Below are positions 6,249 to 15,004 of a DNA stretch of 31,575 nt, piece by piece. The notes beneath the pieces were generated by a model. That model saw nothing but the letters and a program-made list of their open reading frames with translations, did not search any database and was not told where the DNA came from. The stretch spans positions 1-31,575 of the forward strand of contig CAYUIZ010000023.1 of assembly GCA_964444885.1 (NCBI GenBank), written 5' to 3'. A program made the position numbers and the translations under genes. Numbering within the stretch: position 1 is the first letter of the stretch; each line of letters begins with the position of its first letter. Origin of the DNA: CAYRGQ01 sp964444885 (GTDB lineage: Bacteria > Bacteroidota > Bacteroidia > Sphingobacteriales > Sphingobacteriaceae).

Positions 6249-7730
6249 CTATCCGGATTGCGCCATATAGTCGTACATGCCGTCCTTGCTTTCCAGCTCG
6301 GAATGCCCACCCATCAGGAATTGGTCGACTTTGCGGGCGCATTCGCGGCCTTCGGAAATCGCCCAGACCACCAATGACTGACCCCGACGCATGTCGCCTG
6401 CGACGAATACGTTCGGTGTGGAGGATTGGTATGCGCCTTCCGCCGCTTGCACATTCCCACGGCCATCGAGCACCAAGCCCAACTGCTGCAGTAGGCCTTC
6501 GTGCTGTGGATGCAGGAATCCCATAGCTAGGCAAACCAATTCGCAAGGGATCTCGCGTTCACTGCCTTCCACCTCGGTAAACTTGACTGGCCTGCCTAAG
6601 GCATCGGCCTCCCAAGCCAAGTCGACGACGACCGCGCCCGTGAGATTACCCTCCGCGTCGCCTACAAAGCGCTTGGTCGCAATGGCCCAATTACGTTCAC
6701 AACCTTCCTCGTGTGAGGTTGTCGTTTTGAGTAGCATGGGATAGGTAGGCCAGGGCATGGCTTGCGTCCGTGCCTGGGGCGGCTGCGGCATCAGCTCAAA
6801 TTGCGTGACGGATACAGCGCCTTGCCGGTTTGACGTACCCACGCAGTCGGATCCCGTATCGCCGCCGCCAATGACGAGCACATGTTTGCCGGTAGCCAGA
6901 ATGTCGGCCTCGCTGATAGGGGAGTTGCCCACGCGTTTGTTTTGCTGCTTGAGGAACTCCATCGCAAAATGGACTCCCTTAAGCTCGCGTCCCGGAATGG
7001 GTAGGTCGCGGGGGACGGTTGAACCGCCTGCCAGTACTACCGCATCGTATTTCGCCAATTCACTTGCGGGCACGTTGCCGCCGACTTCTGCATTGCACTT
7101 GAAGACGACGCCTTCGGCCTCCATAATAGACAAGCGCCTGTCAACGACCCATTTATCCAGTTTAAAATCGGGAATACCGTAGCGCAACAGTCCGCCCGGC
7201 TTATCGTCCCGCTCAAAGACTGTCACCGCGTGGCCCGCCTTGGATAATTGGGCCGCAGCAGCCAGGCCAGCCGGCCCGCTTCCTACCACCGCAACCTGCT
7301 TGCCGGTTTTCAGATGCGAAGCGTGCGGCTTCACGAAGTCACGCTTGTAAGCGATCTCGATGATATGCTTCTCGATCTCCTCAATGGCTACCGGTGGGCG
7401 GTTGATACCGAGCACGCAGGCCGACTCGCAGGGAGCGGGGCAGATGCGTCCGGTAAATTCGGGGAAGTTATTCGTAGAAACCAATATCTGGTAGGCATCT
7501 TCCCATTTGCCGCGGTACACCGCCTCGTTGAACTCCGGAATAACGTTGCCCAGTGGACAGCCCGAGTGGCAAAACGGAATACCACAGTCCATGCAACGTG
7601 CCGATTGCCGATGGAGTTCTTCGTCGTGATAGAGCTCGACAAATTCGTTATAATTTTTGGTGCGGTCGGGCACCGGTGCCTTGGCTGGCAATACTCGGTC
7701 GTATTCTTTAAATCCAGTTGGTTTTCCCAT
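6249..7730 (-). CDS. gltD: Glutamate synthase (NADPH) small subunit
   Basis: The 493-residue beta subunit passes electrons from NAD(P)H through FAD and Fe-S clusters to the large subunit for glutamate synthesis from glutamine and 2-oxoglutarate. N-terminal cysteines C46, C49, C54, C58 (CMDCGIPFCHSGCP) and C97, C101, C105 (CPAPCESAC) would bind 4Fe-4S clusters. The FAD-binding GSGPAGLAAAA begins at residue 150, and the NAD(P)H motif VLVIGGGDTGSD is near residue 300. The C-terminal NVFVAGDMRRGQSLVVWAI is the second FAD contact. The length is that of normal GltD. It begins 14 bp after the gltB stop, so the two form one leftward operon. Confidence 0.97.
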   Translation of the reverse strand: MGKPTGFKEYDRVLPAKAPVPDRTKNYNEFVELYHDEELHRQSARCMDCGIPFCHSGCPLGNVIPEFNEAVYRGKWEDAYQILVSTNNFPEFTGRICPAPCESACVLGINRPPVAIEEIEKHIIEIAYKRDFVKPHASHLKTGKQVAVVGSGPAGLAAAAQLSKAGHAVTVFERDDKPGGLLRYGIPDFKLDKWVVDRRLSIMEAEGVVFKCNAEVGGNVPASELAKYDAVVLAGGSTVPRDLPIPGRELKGVHFAMEFLKQQNKRVGNSPISEADILATGKHVLVIGGGDTGSDCVGTSNRQGAVSVTQFELMPQPPQARTQAMPWPTYPMLLKTTTSHEEGCERNWAIATKRFVGDAEGNLTGAVVVDLAWEADALGRPVKFTEVEGSEREIPCELVCLAMGFLHPQHEGLLQQLGLVLDGRGNVQAAEGAYQSSTPNVFVAGDMRRGQSLVVWAISEGRECARKVDQFLMGGHSELESKDGMYDYMAQSG

Positions 7731-7744
7731 GGTCTTTTCCTTTG

Positions 7745-10700
7745 TTAAGAAGTGGCTTGGTGTAGTTTCTGACGCAGCACGTTTTTGTATTCCTTGGGGA
7801 ACACTTTCACAAAACGAGCTCGCTCGGCTTTCCAGCCTTGCAGAATCGACGTAGCCAGCACGCTGTTAGTCAAATGAATGTGTTTTTGAAGCAAGGCGAG
7901 GATCGCTGTTTCGTCTTCGGTGTCCAGCGGATCGATGTCGACCATTTCGCAATTGCAGTTGTCGGCAAAGTTGCCGGCTTCGTCATAGATCCACGCGATA
8001 CCGCCACTCATGCCGGCTGCAAAATTGCGTCCGGTCTGCCCTAAGATGAGCGCGCGCCCGCCGGTCATGTATTCGCAGCCATGGTCGCCCACGCCTTCCA
8101 CGACCGCCGTAGCGCCGGAGTTGCGCACAGCAAAGCGTTCGCCAGCCTGTCCGCAAACAAAGAGGTAGCCCGAGGTAGCACCATATAACGCCACATTCCC
8201 GATGATGATGTTCTCGTGGGGGACAAGCACGCTGTTAGCCGCGGGATAAATCGCGAGTTGGGCACCAGAAAGACCCTTTCCGACATAGTCGTTGGCCTCG
8301 CCTGCCAGCTCGAAGGAGAGGCCCTTCGCGGCGAACGCGCCAAAACTCTGTCCGGCCGACCCTTCGAACTTGTAATTGATGGTATTGTCGGGCAATCCGT
8401 CACTGCCATATCGTTTAGACACTTCGTTAGACAACAAGGTGCCGATGGTGCGGTCGGTATTCTTGACTGAAAACTGGCCAAATACAGGTGTCTTGCTGTC
8501 CAGCGCCTTACGGGCTTGCTTGAGCAGGCCCCAGTCGAGAATCATGTCCATGCCGTGGTCTTGCGATTCGGTCTGGTAGAGCGTCTCGCCGTTGGGGCTA
8601 TGCGCCACATGGAGAATGCCGGAAAGATCGAGTTTTTCGACTTTCCAGTGGCGGATGTCTTCGCGCTTCTTCAGGAATTGCGCGCGGCCCACCATTTCGT
8701 TGATGGTGCGGAAACCGAGCTCGGCCATGGTCTCGCGCAGCTCCTCCACAAGAAAGCGGAACAGGTTAACAATATCCTCGGGCTTGCCGCTAAACAGCTT
8801 GCGAAGCTCCGGGTCTTGCGTGGCAACGCCCACGGGGCAGGTGTTGAGGTGGCATTTGCGCATCATGATACAGCCGCCCGCCACCAGCGCCGCCGTGGCT
8901 ACACCCCATTCCTCGGCACCGAGGAGGGTGGCTATGGCAATATCGCGCCCGGTTTTCAACTGGCCATCCGTTTGCAGAACGACGCGGCTACGCAATCCGT
9001 TTTTGACGAGCGTCTGGTGCGATTCGGCAAGCCCCAGTTCCCAAGGCAGGCCTGCGTGTTTGATCGAGCTGATGGGGGACGCGCCGGTACCGCCGTCGTA
9101 TCCGGCAATCAAGATCACGTCAGCATGGGCTTTGGCGACACCTGCCGCAATGGTACCAACGCCCGCCTTCGAAACCAACTTCACGTTGATACGGGCATCC
9201 CGGTTCGCATTTTTGAGGTCGAAAATCAGCTGCGCCAAATCTTCGATCGAATAGATGTCGTGGTGGGGCGGCGGGGAAATCAAACCCACGCCCGGCGTGG
9301 AGTGCCTTACTTTGGCGATCCAGTCATCGACCTTATGGCCGGGTAGCTGGCCGCCTTCCCCAGGCTTCGCGCCTTGGGCCATCTTGATTTGCAGTTCGTC
9401 GGCTTGCGTAAGGTAATTTGACGTTACCCCAAAGCGGCCCGATGCCACCTGTTTAATCGCAGACCGCATGGAATCACCGTTCGGCAGCGACTGATAGCGG
9501 ATTTCATCCTCGCCGCCTTCGCCGGTATTGCTTTTACCGCCAATGCGGTTCATCGCGATGGCGAGGGTACTGTGTGCCTCGTGGGAGATCGAGCCGAAAG
9601 ACATCGCACCCGTCGCAAAACGCTTAAAAATCTGTGCTGCAGGCTCGACTTCTTCAATCGGCACCGACGTGCGGTGGCGGGCAAAATCGAGTAATCCCCG
9701 CAAGGTATGCATCCGTTCTTGCTGGTTGTTAATTAATGACGCGTATTTTTTGTACGTATCGTAGTCGCCCGTGCGGCAGGCGTGCTGGAGCAGGTGTACC
9801 GTTTGCGGATTGAACAAATGCGCTTCGCCCCGGCGTTTCCATTGGTAGATACCGCCCTCGGGAAGCAAGGCCTTCGCCGTGCGCGAGCTACCGAAGCCAC
9901 GGTCGTGCTTAGCCAGCACTTCGCGCGCAATATCATCGAGCTGTAAGCCGCCAATGCGCGACACAGATCCACAGAAATAGCGGTCGACTACGGTTTTATC
10001 GATTCCTAATACTTCAAAAATCTGGGCCCCGTGATAGGATTGTAGTGTCGATATGCCCATTTTTGAGAATATCTTCAACAATCCCGCACAAACCGCCTTA
10101 ACATAGTTCTTGGCCAGTTGGGGCCAACTGAGCTCCGTCTCCAGCATGTTCTCCTGCTTCATCGTACGGATGCTAGCTAGAGCCATGTACGGGTTGATGG
10201 CGGTAGCGCCAAAGGCCAGTAAGCAGGCAAAATGGTGCACTTCCCAAACGTCGCCCGCTTCGACGACCAAACCGACAGCGCCGCGGTAACCGGAATTAAT
10301 CAGGTGGTGGTGCACGGCCGACACGGCCAACAGCGATGGAATAGCGGCGTGTTGGGAGTCAATCGCCCGATCAGAAAGAATAAGCACCTCGAACCCGTCC
10401 TTGACCGCATCCTCGGCATAGCGGCAAAGGCGCTGCAGGCCATCCTCAAGCGCGCCAGGCTTACCGTTCGCTTGGAAATAGCACTGGAGTGTCTTGGCCT
10501 GGAAGATACCGGTGTCTATACTGCGGAGCTTCTCCAGCTCCTTGCTGGTGAGGATGGGATGTTCCAGTGCCACACAATGGCAATGCAGTTTGTCCTCGTC
10601 GAGGATATTTCCCGCGTTGCCGATGAAGGTCGCCAAGCTCATAACGAGACGCTCGCGAATCGGGTCGATCGGCGGATTCGTCACTTGGGCGAAGTATTGC

Positions 10701-12268
10701 TTGAAATAGCTTGACAGGTGCTGGGGATGTTCGGAAAGTACGGCAAGCGGTACGTCTGTCCCCATAGAGCCGATCGGTTCTTTCCCCTCAAGGGCCATGG
10801 GCGTGATGATCTTGTCGACGTCTTCGCGCGAATAACCGAATATCTGCTGGTATCTAAAGACCGATTCTTTGGATAAGTACGTAAAGGTTACCCGTGGGTC
10901 GGCTAATTCTTCCATCCGGATTTTGTACTGGTTGAGCCAGTCGCCATACGGCTGGCGAGCAACCAACTCGCCTTTGACTTGGTCGTCGGTGACGATTTTG
11001 CCTTGCTGCATATCAACCAGGAAAATCTTCCCGGGCTGCTGGCGTCCCTTCTTGACGATCAAACTTTCATCGATGGGCAGTGCGCCGGCTTCGGAAGCGA
11101 CGATTACACGGTCGTCCGCCGTCACGGCAAAACGCAACGGGCGCAAGCCGTTTCGGTCCAGCATGGCGCCAATGACCTTTCCATCGGTAAAGCACAGCGC
11201 GGCAGGTCCGTCCCAAGGCTCCATCAGCGTCGCGTGGTACTCATAGAAAGCCTTTTTTAGCGGATCCATCTGCGTGTTGCCGTCCCACGCTTCGGGCACC
11301 ATCATGAGCATAACATGGGCGATGCTTCGACCACTATGTAGTAAAAGCTCCGCAATATTGTCTAGGCAAGCCGAATCCGATTGACCTGCGTCCGCCACTG
11401 GCAACAGAATATCAAGTTCTTCCGGAGTAAAGTAAGGGGAGGAGAGGGACCGCATGCCGGAGTAAAACCAGTTGAGGTTGCCCGTAAGCGTATTGATCTC
11501 ACCATTGTGGGCCAGCATACGAAAAGGCTGCGCCAAACGCCATGACGGGAACGTATTGGTCGAAAAACGGGAGTGGACCAGGCCGAAGGCGGATGTAACC
11601 CGCTCATCCCGGAGATCAGGGAAATAGCCGCCGACTTGATAGGTCGTCAACTGCCCTTTATATACAATCGTTTTGCAGGACAAAGAGGCAAAATAGACAT
11701 CATCTTGCGACACAAGGTCGTGCTGGCCTAGTTTCCTGATAACCAAACGGCGCAGGACGTAAAGCTTGCGATCGAAATCCTCCGTATTGGTAATCCCCTC
11801 AGGGCGGGACACGAAAAACTGCACGATATCCGGTTCGACGCCTAGTGCCGTAGAACCAATTCCTTCGCGGTTGACAGGCACCTGACGGTACCCCAAAAAA
11901 CGCATGCCGCGCTCTTCCGCGGCTTCCCGAATGAGCTGACGGAGGGTTCGGTTTTTCGCCTCGTCCTTGTCAATAAACACCATGCCTACACCATAATAGC
12001 CGGGCTCAGCCAGCTGTATTCCCAGGGGAATGCACGCTTCCCAAAGGAACTCGTGCGGCAACTGCAGCATAATTCCCGCGCCGTCACCGCTTTCGGGGTC
12101 GCAGCCGCACGCTCCCCGGTGTTCCATATTTTCGAGCATAGTTAGTGCGTCGCGCACTTGGCTGTGGGACTTATGCCCTTTGAGGTTCGCCACAAATCCA
12201 ACGCCGCAGGCATCGCGCTCAAAATCAGCTCGGTAAAGCCCCTCGTTTTGAAAATCTTTATTTGTCAT
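7745..12268 (-). CDS. gltB: Glutamate synthase (NADPH) large subunit
   Basis: The 1507-residue alpha subunit catalyses glutamine hydrolysis and ammonia transfer to 2-oxoglutarate. The class II amidotransferase domain begins at Cys21 (RDACGVGF), the nucleophile exposed after removal of a 20-residue propeptide. A central domain and the FMN/2-oxoglutarate synthase domain follow (KSNTGEGGEDEIRYQ, GEGGQLPGHKV, IAGYDGGTGASP). The 3Fe-4S cluster cysteines are in CIMMRKCHLNTCPVG near residue 1139. The C-terminal GXGXG beta-helix lies at about residues 1290-1430 (GKGLSGAQLAIYP, MTGGRALILGQTGRNFAAGM). The length is full for the bacterial enzyme. The start ATG is supported by the fixed distance to Cys21. 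The 178-bp AT-rich region before it (to 12446) is the likely promoter region; no clear -7 box could be fixed. Confidence 0.98.
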   Translation of the reverse strand: MTNKDFQNEGLYRADFERDACGVGFVANLKGHKSHSQVRDALTMLENMEHRGACGCDPESGDGAGIMLQLPHEFLWEACIPLGIQLAEPGYYGVGMVFIDKDEAKNRTLRQLIREAAEERGMRFLGYRQVPVNREGIGSTALGVEPDIVQFFVSRPEGITNTEDFDRKLYVLRRLVIRKLGQHDLVSQDDVYFASLSCKTIVYKGQLTTYQVGGYFPDLRDERVTSAFGLVHSRFSTNTFPSWRLAQPFRMLAHNGEINTLTGNLNWFYSGMRSLSSPYFTPEELDILLPVADAGQSDSACLDNIAELLLHSGRSIAHVMLMMVPEAWDGNTQMDPLKKAFYEYHATLMEPWDGPAALCFTDGKVIGAMLDRNGLRPLRFAVTADDRVIVASEAGALPIDESLIVKKGRQQPGKIFLVDMQQGKIVTDDQVKGELVARQPYGDWLNQYKIRMEELADPRVTFTYLSKESVFRYQQIFGYSREDVDKIITPMALEGKEPIGSMGTDVPLAVLSEHPQHLSSYFKQYFAQVTNPPIDPIRERLVMSLATFIGNAGNILDEDKLHCHCVALEHPILTSKELEKLRSIDTGIFQAKTLQCYFQANGKPGALEDGLQRLCRYAEDAVKDGFEVLILSDRAIDSQHAAIPSLLAVSAVHHHLINSGYRGAVGLVVEAGDVWEVHHFACLLAFGATAINPYMALASIRTMKQENMLETELSWPQLAKNYVKAVCAGLLKIFSKMGISTLQSYHGAQIFEVLGIDKTVVDRYFCGSVSRIGGLQLDDIAREVLAKHDRGFGSSRTAKALLPEGGIYQWKRRGEAHLFNPQTVHLLQHACRTGDYDTYKKYASLINNQQERMHTLRGLLDFARHRTSVPIEEVEPAAQIFKRFATGAMSFGSISHEAHSTLAIAMNRIGGKSNTGEGGEDEIRYQSLPNGDSMRSAIKQVASGRFGVTSNYLTQADELQIKMAQGAKPGEGGQLPGHKVDDWIAKVRHSTPGVGLISPPPHHDIYSIEDLAQLIFDLKNANRDARINVKLVSKAGVGTIAAGVAKAHADVILIAGYDGGTGASPISSIKHAGLPWELGLAESHQTLVKNGLRSRVVLQTDGQLKTGRDIAIATLLGAEEWGVATAALVAGGCIMMRKCHLNTCPVGVATQDPELRKLFSGKPEDIVNLFRFLVEELRETMAELGFRTINEMVGRAQFLKKREDIRHWKVEKLDLSGILHVAHSPNGETLYQTESQDHGMDMILDWGLLKQARKALDSKTPVFGQFSVKNTDRTIGTLLSNEVSKRYGSDGLPDNTINYKFEGSAGQSFGAFAAKGLSFELAGEANDYVGKGLSGAQLAIYPAANSVLVPHENIIIGNVALYGATSGYLFVCGQAGERFAVRNSGATAVVEGVGDHGCEYMTGGRALILGQTGRNFAAGMSGGIAWIYDEAGNFADNCNCEMVDIDPLDTEDETAILALLQKHIHLTNSVLATSILQGWKAERARFVKVFPKEYKNVLRQKLHQATS

Positions 12269-12446
12269 TCTGTTTTGTTAGCTCATTTACGGATTGTAAA
12301 ATTAGTAATTTTATATTATAAAATTTGCTTTTCTTTAATTTTTCTCATGAAATATTGACGAATAATCATTTTATCATGGTTATTTTAACAATTTATCAAT
12401 ACGTTACAACACTTTAGATAAATGAGACTTATTCCCTAAATTGCCA

Positions 12447-12614
12447 CGGAAATCGCTATGAACGTATAGGATTGGATTTTGACGGTTTTTTGTTAGCTAT
12501 GCAACAAAAATACGCGCCAAAATCGTCGTCGCCGTCACGCTTCGCGCGGGCCGTTGGCCCCGCGCCATAATAGGGCACCCTCTTCGGGGTAGAGACGTTT
12601 AAAAGCGATTTCCC
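12447..12614. repeat. Dispersed structured element, copy 2 (MITE/REP-like)
   Basis: A 168-bp relative of the element at 513-684, in the same orientation. It has the same inverted ends (GGAAATCGC and GCGATTTCCC) and the same first hairpin: GATTTTG and TTTTTTGTT paired with AACAAAAA and CAAAATC. The tail AGAGACGTTTAAAAGC also matches. The central hairpin has a different sequence (GCGCGGGCC / GGCCCCGCGC around GTT) but the same position and also contains a bulge. It lies between gltB and the epimerase gene and ends 44 bp before the latter's start, so it may influence that gene's leader. Confidence 0.7.
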
Positions 12615-12658
12615 TGCCTAAATTACAACGTAGGCCTACAGACCCAAATCCCAAATCG

Positions 12659-13768
12659 ATGATACCCGACATTACGATTACGCACACCACGATATACCGT
12701 TTTTCGATTCCCATGGAACCGTTCGCCATCGCGACGGGCACGATGGACTATGCCCAGAATGTATTGGTGCGCATCCATACGGACAGCGGGCAGACCGGCC
12801 TAGGCGAATGTTCCGCTTTCCCGATGATCGTAGGGGAAACGCAAGACACCTGCCTCGTCCTAGCCAAGGAATTTGCCTGCCTGTGGAAAGGCCGGAATCC
12901 GCTGGATATCCCGAGCCGCTTGGCGGAGCTCGATGCGTTCATCGCCGGTAACCGGACAATAAAAAGTGCTTTTGACATGGCCCTGCACGACCTGGCGGCC
13001 AAACACGCGGGCTTGCCGCTTTACCGCTTCTTGGGTGGGCAACGGCGCGAGATCATGACGGACATCACCCTCGGTATCGGCGCGCCGGAAGATATGGCGA
13101 TAAAGGCCGCCAAACTAAGGGATAACGGCGCCCGCACGCTGAAAATCAAGGTAGGCAAGGAACCCGAAACCGACATTGCCCGAATCCGCGCCATCCGGGA
13201 AGCGGTAGGTCCGGCCGTGGAAATCCGTGTCGATGCGAACCAAGGCTGGACATTCGCGCAGGCGGTTGAAGCGCTGACCGGATTGGCGCACTACGGCATT
13301 GAATTTTGCGAACAGCCGATGCGCACGCATAACGACTACCTCTTGCCCGCTTTGCGCCGCCAAGTAGCCGTCCGCATTATGGCTGACGAGTCCGTATATA
13401 CGCATCACGATGCCGAACGGCTGTGTCGGGAACAGGCCTGCAATTATATCAACATCAAGCTTTCGAAATCGGGCGGGATACAGGAAGCTCTCCGGATACA
13501 AAGCACAGCCGCGGTGCACGGCGTCCCGTGCATGATCGGGGGAATGCTGGAAAGCCGGTTGGCCTTAGCCGCCAAGGTCCATTTTGCGTATGCCGCGGAC
13601 AACGTTCGGTTTTATGACCTCGACACCTGCTTGGTCGGGCACCTCGAAGATCCGGTCATCGGGGGAGCGCAATACGACGGATACCACGTATCGGTCTCCC
13701 ACGATCCGGGCATCGGCGCGGATGTGAACGAAGCCTTCCTCCGCCAGTGCGAACAATGGGAATTGTGA
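12659..13768 (+). CDS. L-Ala-D/L-Glu epimerase (enolase superfamily)
   Basis: The 369-residue product has all the landmarks of dipeptide epimerases, which recycle the D-Glu of peptidoglycan peptides by turning L-Ala-D-Glu into L-Ala-L-Glu. The capping domain runs to about residue 125. The first base is in the KxK motif (K162, K164 in LKIKVG). Metal ligands are D192 (VDANQGW), E218 (EFCEQP) and D243 (MADES). The second base is K267 (INIKLSKSGG). The substrate-specificity pair D320-x-D322 (FYDLDT) holds the dipeptide amino group, matching the pattern known from the Bacillus and E. coli enzymes. The enzyme is cytoplasmic. It is a single rightward gene after the dispersed element and is followed by the SDR gene 150 bp on. 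Confidence 0.9.
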   Translation: MIPDITITHTTIYRFSIPMEPFAIATGTMDYAQNVLVRIHTDSGQTGLGECSAFPMIVGETQDTCLVLAKEFACLWKGRNPLDIPSRLAELDAFIAGNRTIKSAFDMALHDLAAKHAGLPLYRFLGGQRREIMTDITLGIGAPEDMAIKAAKLRDNGARTLKIKVGKEPETDIARIRAIREAVGPAVEIRVDANQGWTFAQAVEALTGLAHYGIEFCEQPMRTHNDYLLPALRRQVAVRIMADESVYTHHDAERLCREQACNYINIKLSKSGGIQEALRIQSTAAVHGVPCMIGGMLESRLALAAKVHFAYAADNVRFYDLDTCLVGHLEDPVIGGAQYDGYHVSVSHDPGIGADVNEAFLRQCEQWEL

Positions 13769-13807
13769 AGATGGTTTCCCGGCCGACCCCGGCCGCTATC
13801 GCCGCTA

Positions 13808-13843
13808 TTCCTGACTAAGTGAGAAACCTCACATTCCTGACTG
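13808..13843. promoter_or_regulatory. Direct repeat flanking a short hairpin, upstream of the SDR gene
   Basis: ATTCCTGACT occurs at 13808-13817 and again at 13834-13843, and between them GTGAG and CTCAC (13820-13833) form a 5-bp inverted repeat around AAAC. It sits between the epimerase stop and the SDR start. It could be a weak terminator for the former or a binding site for control of the latter. No T-run follows, so the terminator reading is weak. Confidence 0.3.
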
Positions 13844-13918
13844 ATAAATGACATGACATCCTAACAAAATAAGCCGTTCCTTTGTTATACAGTGAATGTG
13901 AATAAATACAGATAACAT

Positions 13919-14701
13919 ATGAAAGATAAGGTAATAATCGTGACGGGAGCTGCCATGGGTTTGGGGTTGGCCGTCGCTGAGGATTTGGCCGCAACAGGCG
14001 CCAAACTGGTCCTGGTTGATTATAACAAAGAGGCCTTGGATCAGGCCGTAAAGACGATACGGGCAACGACTCCGGAAGCTTCGCTGATAACCATTCTTGC
14101 CGACGTTTCGAAGGAGGCAGACGTGAAAGCATACGTGGACGCCGCCGTGGACAAATTCGGCCGCATCGACGGGCTGTATAATAATGCGGGCATCGAAGGC
14201 CGCCAAGCACCACTCGTGGAATACGATCTGGACGTGTTTAAAAAGGTCGTGGACATTAACTTGATGGGCGTGTACTACGGTCTCCGCTATGTCATCCCGG
14301 TGATGAAGGAACAAGGCTACGGCCGCATTGTCAACACATCTTCGGTGGGCGGTTTACGGGGCGTACTCAACCAGACACCGTATGTCGCTACGAAGCACGC
14401 CGTGGTCGGCCTGACCAAAAACGCAGCCATCGAATACGCTAAGTATGGTGTCCTGACTAACGCCATTTCCCCTGGGGCGATTTTGACGCCGATGGTAGCC
14501 GAAGCCTTCAGGCAAGTAAACCCGGCCGACCCGAAAGCTGCCGAAACGGAGTACGCGCAACGCAACCCGACACGCGCGCTAGGCCAGCCAGCAGACGTTG
14601 CCAAAGTCGTTTCGTTCCTGCTGAGCGAAGACAACGGGTACGTCAATGGCCAGACCATTGCGATTGACGGTGGCGAATCAAACTTGTACGGAAACTCCTA
14701 A
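13919..14701 (+). CDS. Short-chain dehydrogenase/reductase, classical SDR
   Basis: The 260-residue product carries the classical SDR signatures: TGAAMGLG (9-16) for the dinucleotide phosphates; D34 at the end of strand 2 (LVDYN), which favours NAD(H) over NADP(H); NNAG at 88-91; the active-site Ser in NTSSVGG (about 141-142); and Y155-x3-K159 (YVATK). The C-terminus has ISPGAILTPM and the usual YVNGQTIAIDGG. The substrate cannot be told from sequence. It is a single rightward gene followed by a strong intrinsic terminator. An oxidoreductase on alcohols, sugars or a hydroxy-acid is the general expectation. Confidence 0.92.
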   Translation: MKDKVIIVTGAAMGLGLAVAEDLAATGAKLVLVDYNKEALDQAVKTIRATTPEASLITILADVSKEADVKAYVDAAVDKFGRIDGLYNNAGIEGRQAPLVEYDLDVFKKVVDINLMGVYYGLRYVIPVMKEQGYGRIVNTSSVGGLRGVLNQTPYVATKHAVVGLTKNAAIEYAKYGVLTNAISPGAILTPMVAEAFRQVNPADPKAAETEYAQRNPTRALGQPADVAKVVSFLLSEDNGYVNGQTIAIDGGESNLYGNS

Positions 14702-14814
14702 GCAGGAACCTCTTCGCGCGCACCGTCTACGAAAAATAGCGGTCACTTTCGTGGTCTAAGCTTATCTTAGGCAGACGAACATGCCATTTTTTGTGTTAAA
14801 TGTGTGAGACCCCT

Positions 14815-14849
14815 AGCCCGCAGTCGATCTGCGGGCTTTGGCTTTTTTA
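14815..14849 (+). terminator. Rho-independent terminator
   Basis: AGCCCGCAG (14815-14823) pairs perfectly with CTGCGGGCT (14829-14837) around TCGAT and is followed by TTGGCTTTTTT. It lies 113 bp after the SDR stop codon and ends that transcript. Confidence 0.85.
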
Positions 14850-14958
14850 GTACGCCGTCTTCCTCCCTCATCGGCGACGCCCAAGCAAAAGCGGCGTACC
14901 TTTTGCTGTACTTAAACACGGGCTACACATCCCCGAAAAAGCGAGGCTAGCGTAGCCC
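14850..14958 (+). promoter_or_regulatory. Inverted repeats in the leader region of the MFS exporter gene
   Basis: Two separate inverted repeats lie between the terminator and the exporter gene: GTACGCCG (14850-14857) with CGGCGTAC (14892-14899), and GGGCTAC (14920-14926) with GTAGCCC (14952-14958). If transcribed they could fold into a structured 5' leader. No known riboswitch core was recognised, and the rest of 14702-15004 holds no gene. Confidence 0.3.
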
Positions 14959-15004
14959 ACAGGGTACAGTTGCTTTCTTTCGCACGTCTACGGCTACAAG
15001 ACCC

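Noticed and set aside
8516..9346. 276-codon rightward open frame opposite gltB
   Set aside because: It is antisense to a highly conserved enzyme; GC-rich codon bias opens such frames. Other long antisense frames over gltB, gltD and the usp gene are the same.
14702..15004. tRNA or small RNA gene
   Set aside because: No cloverleaf could be built; only the terminator and two inverted repeats are supported.
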